Shown: positions 1 through 8,011, counted from the first letter of the stretch. The stretch: 35,318 bases of DNA from Streptomyces sp. (GCF_019510245.1 NZ_JAEKKT010000190.1:1-35318); one strand, 5' to 3'. The notes: a model not told the origin generated them from the letters alone. A program made the numbers and translations.

Positions 1-137
1 GCGTCTTCCGCTCGGTGGAACGGCCCGTCTACGACGTGCAGATGTCCGGGCAGCTGGACACCGCGGTCGAACAGCACGGCAAGGGCGACCTGGCGGCCCT
101 GCTGGCCGGCGGGGACACCTGGACGGTCGTGGGCTGA
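1..137 (+). CDS. korB: 2-oxoacid:ferredoxin oxidoreductase beta subunit, C-terminal end (partial)
   Basis: Reading frame 3 is open from the window edge to TGA at 135-137 and encodes 44 residues ending DTWTVVG. The segment RPVYDVQMSGQLD followed by EQHGKGDLAALLAGGDTWTV matches my recollection of the C-terminal tail of actinobacterial 2-oxoglutarate/pyruvate:ferredoxin oxidoreductase beta subunits, which bind thiamine diphosphate and form CoA thioesters with reduction of ferredoxin. The catalytic part lies outside the window, so the substrate cannot be judged. A perfect hairpin begins 18 nt after the stop. The identification rests on family memory of a short tail; the presence of a real gene end is more certain than its name. 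Confidence 0.7.
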   Translation, partial: VFRSVERPVYDVQMSGQLDTAVEQHGKGDLAALLAGGDTWTVVG

Positions 138-155
138 GCCCGGTTCGAGTCGCGG

Positions 156-186
156 GTGGGGCCCGGGCGACGCGTCCGGGCCCCAC
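156..186. terminator. Bidirectional hairpin terminator between korB and the HxlR gene
   Basis: Perfect 11-bp arms GTGGGGCCCGG (156-166) and CCGGGCCCCAC (176-186) enclose a 9-nt loop. It lies between two convergent genes, stops at 137 (+) and 217 (-). There is no T-tract, as is common for Streptomyces terminators. Confidence 0.75.
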
Positions 187-216
187 TCGTGTCCGCAGGC
201 GCCCATGGGGCCTCGG

Positions 217-618
217 TCAGGCGTTTCTCGCGTCGTCGTACGCCTTCCGGGCCCGCTCCACGTCCGCCATCCGCCGCTCGGTCCACAGCGCCAGGTCCCG
301 TACCTGCCGGGCGGCCTCGCGGCCGAGGTCGGTGAGGGAGTAGTCGACGCGGGGCGGGATGACGGGCTTGGCGTCACGGTGGACGAGGCCGTCGCGTTCC
401 AGGGTCTGGAGGGTCTGGGTGAGCATCTTCTCGCTGACCCGGCCGATCGCGCGGCGCAGCTCGCTGAAGCGGTGCGGGCGGTCGAGGAGCTGCATCAGGA
501 CCAGGACGCCCCAGCGGCTGGTGACGTGCTCCAGGACCAGGCGGTACGGGCACATCTCCTCGCCGGCGACGTACTTTCCGGCCTTCGGCGGATCGGCGTC
601 CGCGGCACTTACGGGCAT
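217..618 (-). CDS. HxlR (DUF24) family winged-helix transcriptional regulator
   Basis: 133 aa, normal HxlR length. The motif CPYRLVLEHVTSRWGVLVLMQLL followed by RFSELRRAIGRVSEKMLTQTLQTLERDGLV is the characteristic HxlR winged helix (about residues 23-80), and DYSLTDLGREA forms the wing and end of the domain. Cys23 sits at the position of the redox-sensing cysteine known in YodB, HypR and QorR. It is divergent from a quinone-reductase-like gene starting at 711, the arrangement of qorR/qor2 in Corynebacterium. ATG at 618 has an AAGG upstream, and the inverted repeat at 623-645 begins 4 bp upstream of the start codon, so autorepression is likely. Inference: a thiol/quinone-responsive repressor of the neighbouring reductase. 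Confidence 0.92.
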   Translation of the reverse strand: MPVSAADADPPKAGKYVAGEEMCPYRLVLEHVTSRWGVLVLMQLLDRPHRFSELRRAIGRVSEKMLTQTLQTLERDGLVHRDAKPVIPPRVDYSLTDLGREAARQVRDLALWTERRMADVERARKAYDDARNA

Positions 619-622
619 GCCA

Positions 623-677
623 GTACCTTACTCCAAAGTGGGTACTTTCCTTTGGTTAGCGCTACCCCTAGGGTTAG
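623..677. promoter_or_regulatory. Divergent operator/promoter region of HxlR regulator and QorB-like gene
   Basis: Several overlapping symmetries are visible: GTACC (623-627) with GGTAC (641-645), AAAGT (635-639) with ACTTT (644-648), CCAAAG (633-638) with CTTTGG (650-655), and the near-palindrome CTACCCCTAGGGTTAG (662-677). A possible plus-strand promoter is TTGGTT (652-657), 17 bp, TAGTGG (675-680), leading to the gene at 711. HxlR proteins bind such dyads as dimers. The sites are seen directly; which one is the operator is inference. Confidence 0.5.
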
Positions 678-710
678 TGGCATCGGAACCCCACAAGGAG
701 ATCGCACACC

Positions 711-1562
711 ATGAGCATCGTTGTCACAGGAGCCACCGGACAGCTCGGCCGTCACGTCGTGACGCAGCTGCTGGAGAAGGTCCCGGCCGAGCAGATCACC
801 GCCGTCGTGCGTGACGAGGCCAAGGCCGCCGAGTTCGCCGCCAAGGGCGTGAAGATCGCCGTCGCCGACTACAACACCCCCGAGACCTTCGACGGCCTCT
901 TCGCCGCCGGAGACAAGGTGCTGCTGATCTCCGGCAACGAGTTCGACAAGGGCCGTCCCGCCCAGCACAAGGTCGTCATCGACGCCGCCAAGGCGGCCGG
1001 CGTGGCCCTGCTGGCGTACACCAGCGCCCCGGGCAGCCTGCACGCCTCGCTGGTGGACGACCACCGGGCCACCGAGGAGACGCTGCTCGCCTCCGGCCTG
1101 CCGTACACCCTGCTGCGCAACGGCTGGTACCACGAGAACTACACCGAGAACCTCGCCCCGGTCCTGGAGCACAACGCCGTCGTCGCGGCCGCCGGCGAGG
1201 GCCGGGTCTCCTCGGCCTCCCGCGCCGACTACGCGGCCGCCGCGGTGGCCGTGCTGACCGGCGAGGGCCACGAGAACCAGACGTACGAGCTCGGCGGCGA
1301 CGTCGCCTGGAGCTTCGCCGAGTACGCGGCCGAGCTCACGAAGCAGACCGGCACGGAGATCGCCTACAACGCGGTGCCCGGCGAGGCGCTCCAGTCCATC
1401 CTGACGGGCGCCGGCGTGCCGGAGATGTTCGCCGCGATCCTGGTCGACGTCGACGCGTCGATCGCCAAGGGCGAACTAGTCGTCGACTCCGGCGACCTCT
1501 CCCGCCTGGCCGGCCGCCCGACCTCCCCGATCTCCGAGGCGATCGCCGCCGCCCTCAAGTAG
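711..1562 (+). CDS. NAD(P)-binding atypical SDR, QorB/YtfG-like quinone oxidoreductase
   Basis: 283 aa, the usual length of the NmrA-like/YtfG (NAD(P)H:quinone oxidoreductase type 2) group. The N-terminus shows the dinucleotide-binding loop VTGATGQLGRHV (residues 5-16), then YTSAPGS near residue 104 and the family-typical LRNGWYHENY around residue 140. No classical YxxxK active site is evident, consistent with the atypical SDR class. ATG at 711 has an AAGGAG at 695-700. It is divergent from the Cys-containing HxlR repressor, which suggests induction by quinones or electrophiles. The likely reaction is NAD(P)H-dependent quinone reduction; a purely sensory NmrA-like role is the alternative. Confidence 0.85.
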   Translation: MSIVVTGATGQLGRHVVTQLLEKVPAEQITAVVRDEAKAAEFAAKGVKIAVADYNTPETFDGLFAAGDKVLLISGNEFDKGRPAQHKVVIDAAKAAGVALLAYTSAPGSLHASLVDDHRATEETLLASGLPYTLLRNGWYHENYTENLAPVLEHNAVVAAAGEGRVSSASRADYAAAAVAVLTGEGHENQTYELGGDVAWSFAEYAAELTKQTGTEIAYNAVPGEALQSILTGAGVPEMFAAILVDVDASIAKGELVVDSGDLSRLAGRPTSPISEAIAAALK

Positions 1563-1579
1563 GCACCGCAAAGAGGAGC

Positions 1580-1631
1580 CACCCCGGTCTGTCATGACCG
1601 TATGCCGATACGGCCATGACAGACCGGGGTG
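1580..1631. terminator. Very long perfect hairpin after the QorB-like gene
   Basis: Outer arms of 17 bp match perfectly (1580-1596 and 1615-1631). After one mismatched pair there is an inner 6-bp stem CCGTAT (1598-1603)/ATACGG (1608-1613) with a 4-nt loop. It starts 17 nt after the stop codon at 1562 and ends 51 nt before the rarD start. A factor-independent terminator is the simplest reading, although the run of U residues is missing. Confidence 0.75.
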
Positions 1632-1682
1632 CCCGGCGCTACCTTCGTCCCGGCGTGCTGATGCTGGGTGTGAGGAGGGCCG

Positions 1683-2648
1683 GTGGCCGGCATATCGAAG
1701 GGTGAGCGGCGGACAGGACTGGTGAACGGCTTCGCGGCCTACGGGATGTGGGGGCTGGTCCCCCTGTTCTGGCCGCTGCTGAAGCCGGCCGGGTCGGTGG
1801 AGATCCTGGCCCACCGGATGGTGTGGTCCCTCGTCTTCGTCGCCGTCGCACTCGTCTTCGTACGGCGCTGGGCGTGGGCAGGCGAGCTGCTGCGGCAGCC
1901 GCGCCGACTGGCCTTGGTGGCGGTCGCCGCCGCCGTGATCACCGTCAACTGGGGCGTCTACATCTGGGCCGTGAACGCCGGGCACGTGGTCGAGGCCTCC
2001 CTCGGCTACTTCATCAACCCCCTGGTGACCATCGCCATGGGCGTGCTGCTGCTGAAGGAACGGCTGCGGCCCGCGCAGTGGGCGGCGGTGGGCGTCGGAT
2101 TCGCCGCCGTCGTCGTGCTGGCCGTCGGCTACGGGCAGCCGCCGTGGATCTCCCTCGTCCTCGCCTTCTCCTTCGCCACCTACGGACTCGTCAAGAAGAA
2201 GGTCAACCTCGGCGGCATCGAGTCACTCGCGGCAGAGACGGCGATCCAGTTCCTGCCGGCGCTCGCCTATCTGCTGTGGCTGGTCGGCCACGGCGAGTCC
2301 AGCTTCGTCGACGACGGCGCCGGGCACGCGGCCCTGCTGGCCTCCACCGGCATCGTCACCGCCGTCCCGCTGGTCTGCTTCGGCGCCGCCGCGATCCGCG
2401 TGCCGCTCTCCACACTCGGTCTGCTGCAGTACCTGGCGCCGGTCTTCCAGTTCCTGCTCGGCATCCTCTACTTCCACGAGGCCATGCCCGCCGCCCGCTG
2501 GGCCGGCTTCGCCCTGGTCTGGCTCGCCCTCGCCCTGCTCACCTGGGACGCGCTGCGCACCGCCCGCCGGGCCGCACGGGCGCTCGCGGCGGCGCCTCTA
2601 CCACGGCCGGCCGCCCCGGTCACGGAGACTCCGGCAAGCCAGGTGTGA
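1683..2648 (+). CDS. rarD: RarD-like EamA/DMT family transporter
   Basis: 321 aa with about ten hydrophobic segments, the size and topology of the drug/metabolite transporter superfamily with two EamA halves. RarD-specific stretches are seen: an N-terminal GLVNGFAAYGMWGLVPLFWP, then TVNWGVYIWAVNAGHVVEASLGY with FINPL, and in the second half LLQYLAPVFQFLLG. The C-terminal 25 residues form an Ala/Pro-rich cytosolic tail. The GTG start at 1683 is preceded by AGGAGG at 1673-1678. The family name comes from chloramphenicol sensitivity in E. coli; the real substrate is not known. It is likely transcribed independently because a strong hairpin separates it from the gene upstream. Confidence 0.88.
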   Translation: MAGISKGERRTGLVNGFAAYGMWGLVPLFWPLLKPAGSVEILAHRMVWSLVFVAVALVFVRRWAWAGELLRQPRRLALVAVAAAVITVNWGVYIWAVNAGHVVEASLGYFINPLVTIAMGVLLLKERLRPAQWAAVGVGFAAVVVLAVGYGQPPWISLVLAFSFATYGLVKKKVNLGGIESLAAETAIQFLPALAYLLWLVGHGESSFVDDGAGHAALLASTGIVTAVPLVCFGAAAIRVPLSTLGLLQYLAPVFQFLLGILYFHEAMPAARWAGFALVWLALALLTWDALRTARRAARALAAAPLPRPAAPVTETPASQV

Positions 2649-2679
2649 CTGTCCGAGCCGTCGGCTATAAGTGGGCGGC

Positions 2680-3144
2680 ATGACGCAGACGCCCGCACCC
2701 CTGCACTGGAAGCTCGTCGTCGACGCCCGTGACCCGCACGCGCAGGCCGACTTCTGGGCCGCCGCGCTGCACTATGTGGCCGAGGACAACAGCGCGTTCG
2801 TGGAACGACTGCTGGAGCTGGGCGCGCTGCCGGGCGCGGCCACCCTCGAGTACCACGGCCGTGCCGCCTTCCGCGACCTGATCGCCGTACGGCACCCGGA
2901 CGACCCGTACGACGAGGAGCACGGGACGGGACTGGGCCGGCGGCTGCTGTTCCAGCGGGTGCCGGAGGCGAAGTCCGGCAAGAACCGGCTCCACATCGAC
3001 CTGCACGCCGGGGAGGGAAGGCGGGCGGACGAGGTGGCGCGCCTCGAGGCGCTGGGCGCGGCTGTCGTGCGGCACGTCTCCGCGCCCTCCGGCGCGTGGA
3101 CCGTGATGGCCGACCCGGAGGGCAACGAGTTCTGCGTGCAGTGA
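2680..3144 (+). CDS. VOC superfamily glyoxalase-like protein
   Basis: 154 aa from ATG 2680 (a GTG at 2671 would add three residues). The pattern LHWKLVVDARDPHAQADFWAAAL at the start, NRLHIDLHAGEGR in the middle and WTVMADPEGNEFCVQ at the end is typical of the Glyoxalase_6-type single VOC fold, where His and Glu residues (LHIDLH, EGNEF) often bind a metal. Many Streptomyces paralogues exist and no substrate can be inferred. There is no Shine-Dalgarno at either start, but TATAAG at 2666-2671 ends 8 nt before ATG 2680, so a leaderless transcript is possible. It ends 9 bp from the convergent TPR-like gene. Confidence 0.85.
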   Translation: MTQTPAPLHWKLVVDARDPHAQADFWAAALHYVAEDNSAFVERLLELGALPGAATLEYHGRAAFRDLIAVRHPDDPYDEEHGTGLGRRLLFQRVPEAKSGKNRLHIDLHAGEGRRADEVARLEALGAAVVRHVSAPSGAWTVMADPEGNEFCVQ

Positions 3145-3153
3145 CGGCGGCGC

Positions 3154-4359
3154 TCAGGCGTTCTGGGCCGCGCGGCGAGCGCGTTCCGTGAGGCGGGCCA
3201 TCCGGGCGCGGGCCGACTCCAGTTCCTCGGCGTCGTCGGCGGCCGGGCCGCCCTCGGCGGTGAGCTGCGCCCACAGGTCGATCAGCTCGCGGCCCAGGCG
3301 CAGCCCGTGCTCGGGGTCGCGCACCGCGCGCCAGGCGGTCGCCGCGCTCCGCACGTTCCCGTACGCCGCCTCACCGTCCCGCGCGTGCCCGCGCTGCCGG
3401 GCCAGGTCGAGGGAGAGGTGGAAGGCCCGCACCGGGTCGCCCGCCAGGTAGGAGATGTACGCGGTCAACTCGCCCAGGTGCAGGACCTCGGTGTGGTGTG
3501 CGCCGAGGACCGCGGCGGCCTCGGCGACGGTGCGCTCGGCGAGTTCGGCCGCCGCGTCGATACGGCCCGTCCGGACAGCCTCGTTGATCCGCGCCACCGG
3601 CTCGGTGAGCAGCGCGGCCCCCTCCGCCGTCAGCGTCACGGGCTCGTCCCCGAGCACCTCCTCGGCGACCGCGTCGAAGCCGCGGGCGGGCGTGGGGGTG
3701 GACCGGAGGTCGGGGTCCGGGTCCCGGTCCGCCACCGGCTTTTCGGGGGCGGAGGCGGGGGCGGAGGCGCGGGCCGTCTCGGAGGCCGGAGCGGGGGCAG
3801 GGGGGCTCATCACGGGCGGTGGGCCGAAGACGCCGGTGGGCGGCTGGACGGTGCCCGGCGCGGGCGGCAGGGGCGGGGCCACGGCCGGCAGGGCGGTGGG
3901 CGGAGCGGGCGGTGCCGGTGGGGCGGCGGGCGGTTGCGGCACCGCCTGCAGCACCTGATGGGGGAACGCCGGCGCTGCCGGCTGCACCGCTTCCTCCGGC
4001 ACCGGTTCCAGCTCCGCCGGCGCGGCTGCCTTCGGTGCGGGTTGTTCCCTCGGCTCGGCGGCCGGGGCGGCCAGTCGTACCGGGTCGCCGGTGAAGCTGC
4101 TGGAACCGTCCAGGTCCACCTGGAGGGGGACGACATAGCCGATGCGGGTGTCGTGGACGGTGGCGAGGACCGGGCGGCCGGTGGTGCGGGCGAGGCGCTG
4201 GAGATGGTTGAGGACCGCCTGCTGGGGTTCCTCACCGGGGCCCGGGAGCAGTGGCACGCCGTCCACGGACGCCGCCGCGCCCGCCACCCGGACGTCGACG
4301 GGTGCCGGCCGCCCCTCCTGCTGGACTTCCCGCTTCTCCTCGCGGCTGAGTCGGGACAT
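3154..4359 (-). CDS. Proline-rich TPR-like protein of unknown function
   Basis: 401 aa. The N-terminal ~100 residues form a compact domain (VDVRVAGAAASVDGVPLLP ... RPVLATVHDTRIGYVVPLQVD). A Pro/Ala-rich low-complexity linker of about 110 residues follows. The C-terminal ~190 residues are helical with tetratricopeptide-like spacing (AAELAERTVAEAAAVLGAHH, LHLGELTAYISYLAGDPVRAF, AAYGNVRSAATAWRAVRDPEHG). No signal peptide or membrane segment is visible. I do not recognise a precise function. The architecture, a small N-terminal domain plus TPR-like repeats, suggests a scaffold or signalling adaptor. It lies 157 bp downstream of the ABC permease on the same strand; co-transcription is possible but not shown. 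Confidence 0.8.
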   Translation of the reverse strand: MSRLSREEKREVQQEGRPAPVDVRVAGAAASVDGVPLLPGPGEEPQQAVLNHLQRLARTTGRPVLATVHDTRIGYVVPLQVDLDGSSSFTGDPVRLAAPAAEPREQPAPKAAAPAELEPVPEEAVQPAAPAFPHQVLQAVPQPPAAPPAPPAPPTALPAVAPPLPPAPGTVQPPTGVFGPPPVMSPPAPAPASETARASAPASAPEKPVADRDPDPDLRSTPTPARGFDAVAEEVLGDEPVTLTAEGAALLTEPVARINEAVRTGRIDAAAELAERTVAEAAAVLGAHHTEVLHLGELTAYISYLAGDPVRAFHLSLDLARQRGHARDGEAAYGNVRSAATAWRAVRDPEHGLRLGRELIDLWAQLTAEGGPAADDAEELESARARMARLTERARRAAQNA

Positions 4360-4516
4360 CGGCCCTCATTCCCCCGGCGTCACCATCCGGTCGTACCCGT
4401 GCGTACGGTCCAGTGTCTCCGCTCGGCACGGCTCGCACGTCACCGCGACGTCACAGCCTCGCACCAGGAAGGAGCGCCCGGCGGGGCGCGGGCGGACCAG
4501 GACCGTACGCGAGCCG

Positions 4517-5404
4517 CTAGGCGGTGATGTCCCTCGTGGTGAACCGCGCCCAGGCCGCCGATCCGAACACGGCCGTGTACAGGGCCTGCAGTTCCAGGTT
4601 CTTGACCAGGTCGTCCCAGTAGACGGGGTCGCGCATCAGGTCGGCGAAGGAGAGCCAGTAGTGGGAGAAGAAGTACGGCTGCAGCGCGTGCAACTGGGGT
4701 ATCTGGTCGAGGATCTGGACCGTGATGAGCAGGCCCACGGTCGTCGCCATCGCCGCGATGCCGCTGTTGGTCAGCGTGGACACGAACAGGCCGAGGGCGG
4801 CGACGCCGGCCAGGGACGCGGCGACCACCAGGGCGATCAGCAGGGCGCGGCCGAGACCGTCGGCGAAGGAGATCCGGGTGCCCGAGATCGTCGTCAGGTC
4901 GCCGAGCGGGAAGAGGAGCGCGCCGACGGCGAGCGCGGAGGCCGCCACCACCAGGGTCGCGACCAGGCAGAAGGCCATGGTCGTCGCGTACTTGCCGAGC
5001 AGGAGGCGGGTGCGGCCCGCCGGCGCGACCAGCAGATAGCGCAGGGTCCCGGCGTCGGCCTCTCCCGCGATCGCGTCCCCGGCCACCACTCCGACGGCCA
5101 TCGGCAGGAAGAACGGAAGGGTCGCGGCCAGCGCGGTGAACACCAGGAACAGTCCGTTGTTGGTGACCTGGGCGACGAACGCCGGGCCCTCGCCGCCGCC
5201 CCGGCCGACCTGCCCGTCGCCCCGCGTCTCGATCCTGACGGCGATCCCGACGAGGACCGGCACCGCCGCCAGTACGCCGAGCAGGGCGAGGGTGCGCCAG
5301 CGGCGGAACGTGGTGACGAGTTCGCTGCGCAGCAGGCCGAGGCTCCACAGCGGGTTCGGCCGGGCGGCCGCTGTGTCCACGGCGGCCAGGTCAGCCCGCG
5401 ACAT
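4517..5404 (-). CDS. ABC-2 type transporter permease
   Basis: 295 aa with six hydrophobic segments: one near residue 40 (LALLGVLAAVPVLVGIAV), then TNNGLFLVFTALAATLPFFL, TMAFCLVATLVVAASALAVG, ALLIALVVAASLAGVAALGL, TTVGLLITVQIL and a C-terminal membrane-associated part. This is the ABC-2/NosY-like permease plan. Its start codon lies inside the end of the ATPase gene (5391-5404, 14-bp overlap), so translation is coupled and the two proteins form one exporter. The permease is probably an efflux or envelope-maintenance component; no substrate is indicated. Confidence 0.9.
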   Translation of the reverse strand: MSRADLAAVDTAAARPNPLWSLGLLRSELVTTFRRWRTLALLGVLAAVPVLVGIAVRIETRGDGQVGRGGGEGPAFVAQVTNNGLFLVFTALAATLPFFLPMAVGVVAGDAIAGEADAGTLRYLLVAPAGRTRLLLGKYATTMAFCLVATLVVAASALAVGALLFPLGDLTTISGTRISFADGLGRALLIALVVAASLAGVAALGLFVSTLTNSGIAAMATTVGLLITVQILDQIPQLHALQPYFFSHYWLSFADLMRDPVYWDDLVKNLELQALYTAVFGSAAWARFTTRDITA

Positions 5405-6419
5405 CGAAGCCCTCCCCGGTCAGTGCCACGAAGGCGTCCTCCAGCGAGGCCCGTTCCACGGTGAAGCCGCGGACCCGGACGCCCGCCGCGACGAGCGCCG
5501 CGTTCACCTCGGCGAGGTCGCGCTCGGGCGGCTCGCCGGTCACCCGGTCCTCGGCGGCGACGACGTCCGCGACGCCCTGTTCCTTGAGCACCCGGGCCGC
5601 CTCCGCGGAGTCCGGGGTCGTCACCACGAGCCGCCCGCGCGCCCCGGCCGCCAGGTCGGCCACCGCGCCCTGGGCGATCAGCCGGCCCTGCGCCATCACG
5701 GCCGCGTGGGTGCAGACCTGCTCGATCTCGTCGAGGAGGTGGGAGGAGAGGAACACGGTCGTGCCGTCCCCGGCCAGTTCCCGCACCAGGGAGCGGATCT
5801 CCCGCATGCCCTGCGGGTCGAGGCCGTTGGTCGGCTCGTCCAGGACCAGCAGCTTGCGGGGCTGCAGCAGCGCGGCGGCGAGGCCCAGGCGCTGCTTCAT
5901 GCCGAGGGAGTAGGCCTTCGCCTTCTTCGCCGCGGCGGCCGCGAGGCCCACCCGGTCCAGTGCGGCCTCGACGCGGGCGCGCCGGGTGCGCGGGTCGGCG
6001 GCCGGGTCGGCGGCGTCGTACCGCAGCAGGTTGTCGCGGCCGGAGAGGAAGCCGTACAGCGCCGGGCCCTCGATGAGGGCGCCGACGTGCGGCAGTACGA
6101 CGCGGGAGGCGCGCGGCATCGGGTGGCCGAGGACGCGGGCGCTGCCCGAGGTGGGGGCGATCAGGCCCATCAGCATGCGGATGGTGGTGGTCTTGCCGGA
6201 GCCGTTCGGGCCGAGGAAGCCGAAGACGCTGCCCGCGGGGACGGTCAGGTCGAGACCGTCCACGGCGAGCTGTCCGCCGCGGTAGCGCTTGGTGAGGCCA
6301 CGGGTGTCGATGACGCCCGCGGCCGCCGGCGCGTCGTCACCCGGGTCACCCGGCTCCCCGGGGCGTCCGGAGCCCCCGGCGTCCTCCGGCTCCCGCTCCG
6401 TGGCGGACGGTCGGTCCAT
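5391..6419 (-). CDS. ABC transporter ATP-binding protein (ABC-2 exporter)
   Basis: 342 aa. Walker A GPNGSGKTT (about residue 73), signature YSLGMKQRLG, Walker B KLLVLDEPTNGLDP and a switch histidine in FLSSHLLDEIEQ are all intact. The C-terminal ~90 residues (GRLVVTTPDSAEAARVLKEQG ... LEDAFVALTGEGFD) form the accessory domain of CcmA/DrrA-type ATPases. The N-terminal 35 residues are an unusual charged, Gly/Pro-rich extension. ATG 6419 has a GAGGGAG just upstream. It overlaps its permease by 14 bp and follows the LolA-like gene by 58 bp, suggesting a LolA-like/ATPase/permease operon. Confidence 0.95.
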   Translation of the reverse strand: MDRPSATEREPEDAGGSGRPGEPGDPGDDAPAAAGVIDTRGLTKRYRGGQLAVDGLDLTVPAGSVFGFLGPNGSGKTTTIRMLMGLIAPTSGSARVLGHPMPRASRVVLPHVGALIEGPALYGFLSGRDNLLRYDAADPAADPRTRRARVEAALDRVGLAAAAAKKAKAYSLGMKQRLGLAAALLQPRKLLVLDEPTNGLDPQGMREIRSLVRELAGDGTTVFLSSHLLDEIEQVCTHAAVMAQGRLIAQGAVADLAAGARGRLVVTTPDSAEAARVLKEQGVADVVAAEDRVTGEPPERDLAEVNAALVAAGVRVRGFTVERASLEDAFVALTGEGFDVAG

Positions 6420-6477
6420 CGGCTCCCTCGATTCGTCGTGCGGCAGAGGGTACTCACCGCACCCGCGCCGCCCTCTG

Positions 6478-7740
6478 CTACCCCGCGTCGGCCGCCTTCA
6501 CCAGCGCGGCCTTGTCCACGGCGCCGACGTACACCTTCCCGTCGTCCGTGATCAGGGCGTTGATCAGCCGGGTGGAGAAGACGGTGCCCTTGCCGAACTT
6601 GCCGGAGACGGGGTCGCCGAGCGAGCCGAGGAAGCCGCTCAGGTCGCCGCTGCCGGAGGCGGAGCCGGTGGGCACGCCGCCCTTGCTGCCGGTGTCGAGC
6701 ACGGCTATGGAGTTCCAGCCCTTGCCGAGGACGTCGAAGCGGGACTTGTCGAGGTCCTTGGCGGAGCCGTGGCCGGGCGCCTCGGAGGCCTTGCCGCCCT
6801 GGTCCGTCCCGTTGCCCTCGCCGGCCCTGCCCGCCTTGCCGGCCTTGTCGCCCTCGGTGACCTTGGCGCCCTTGGGCGGGGTGAAGTCGAAGGTGGAGGC
6901 GGCCGGCTTCGCGAAGCTGACCTGGGTGTAGCCGGCGTCGACGACGGCCGCTCCGCCGCTCGACGGGGTGAGTGTGAACTTCAGCGGCGTACCGGTCTTG
7001 GCGTCCACCGCGATGCTGATCGCGCCGACCGTCGTACCGGACTGCTTGGGCTTGATGACGAGCCGGTAGGCGTCCCGGCCGGCCACCTGGGCGGTGCCGT
7101 CGACCGTCACCGACGTGGTGTCGTCGACCGACTTGAGAACCTCGTCGGCGAAGTCCTTGGGGGTGGCCGGGGTTTCGTGCTGCCCGGTCTTGCCGGAGTC
7201 GGGGGCGGTGGAGTGGTAGACCTCGTTGGACTTGCTGTCGTAGTCCCACACGTCGGTGCCGTTGTGGATGAGGCTGTACTCGGCGCCGCTCTCCAGCACC
7301 GACACCTTCTGCTTCTCGGGGCCGTCGGCGGCCACCCGCAGCGTGTGCGTGCCGGAGGCCAGCTCGGTGAGCTTGCTCGACGGGTCGGCGGACGAGCCGT
7401 CGCCGCTGCCCTGCGTCACCCCGGACATCAGGCCGCTCTCCAGACCGCCGAGGTCGGGCAGGCCGAGGTCGGTGCTGATCTTCACGGTGCCGGACAGCTG
7501 CTGCACGTCCGACTTGGCGATCTTGTCGATGAGTTCCTGCGCGGTGATCTTCGGTAGGTCGGGGTCGCCGGAGTCGGCGAGTGCCGGGACCAGGCCGATG
7601 GTGGCTGCGGCCACGCCCACCACCGCGACGGGGACGACGTACCGTGCGGCCTTGCGCCGTCGCTCGGCGCGCATCTCGTCGCGCAGCTCGTCGTCGGCCT
7701 GCGCGGCCCCCGTGCTGTCGTCGGATTCGTACGGTGCCAT
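6478..7740 (-). CDS. LolA/RseB-like envelope protein (membrane-anchored or secreted)
   Basis: 420 aa from ATG 7740, chosen because GGAGG stands about 10 nt upstream; an upstream in-frame start at 7809 lacks support. Residues ~25-55 hold Arg/Lys residues followed by a hydrophobic stretch (VVPVAVVGVAAATIGLVPALA), a signal peptide or anchor. The rest is extracytoplasmic and resembles the LolA/RseB beta-sandwich: LSGTVKISTDLGLP, YSLIHNGTDVWDYDSKSNEVYHS, GRDAYRLVIKPK, ISIAVDAKTGTPLKFTL. A Gly/Lys-rich linker follows, then a C-terminal part (KSRFDVLGKGWNSIAVLD). In proteobacteria these folds bind lipoproteins or lipids and RseB senses envelope stress. With no outer membrane expected here the role must differ. 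It precedes an ABC exporter on the same strand. Confidence 0.85.
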   Translation of the reverse strand: MAPYESDDSTGAAQADDELRDEMRAERRRKAARYVVPVAVVGVAAATIGLVPALADSGDPDLPKITAQELIDKIAKSDVQQLSGTVKISTDLGLPDLGGLESGLMSGVTQGSGDGSSADPSSKLTELASGTHTLRVAADGPEKQKVSVLESGAEYSLIHNGTDVWDYDSKSNEVYHSTAPDSGKTGQHETPATPKDFADEVLKSVDDTTSVTVDGTAQVAGRDAYRLVIKPKQSGTTVGAISIAVDAKTGTPLKFTLTPSSGGAAVVDAGYTQVSFAKPAASTFDFTPPKGAKVTEGDKAGKAGRAGEGNGTDQGGKASEAPGHGSAKDLDKSRFDVLGKGWNSIAVLDTGSKGGVPTGSASGSGDLSGFLGSLGDPVSGKFGKGTVFSTRLINALITDDGKVYVGAVDKAALVKAADAG

Positions 7741-7804
7741 GTGTGCCTTACCTCCGTCGTCGGCGGCGGCCGTCCTCGCACGTGTCCCACCCTGAGCCGC
7801 CATT

Positions 7805-7822
7805 CTCACCCGAATCGGTGAG
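7805..7822. promoter_or_regulatory. Short inverted repeat upstream of the LolA-like gene
   Basis: CTCACC (7805-7810) and GGTGAG (7817-7822) form a 6-bp dyad with a 6-nt spacer, 65-82 bp upstream of the ATG at 7740. The position suits an operator, but the repeat is short and could be chance. Confidence 0.25.
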
Positions 7823-7922
7823 TGGTGGTGATTTCCGTGGTTTCCATCTCACCAAATCCGGGGCGCCCAAGCGTCAGACCACGGAGCCAACTCCGCGTAC
7901 ACCTGCGGTATGACACGACGGT

Positions 7923-7970
7923 GGAGGCGCCCTCCCCGACCCGTAGGGGTCGTGCCGGGAAGGCGCCTCC
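7923..7970. terminator. Hairpin terminator of the CHRD-DUF3455 gene
   Basis: Perfect 9-bp arms GGAGGCGCC (7923-7931) and GGCGCCTCC (7962-7970), extended inwards by TCCC/GGGA with an inner GACCC/GGGTC stem. It begins 42 bp after the stop codon at 8012 on the minus strand. Confidence 0.75.
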
Positions 7971-8011
7971 TGTCACGCGCCGTGCCTGCTCAGGTCTCGT
8001 GCCGTGTCCGC

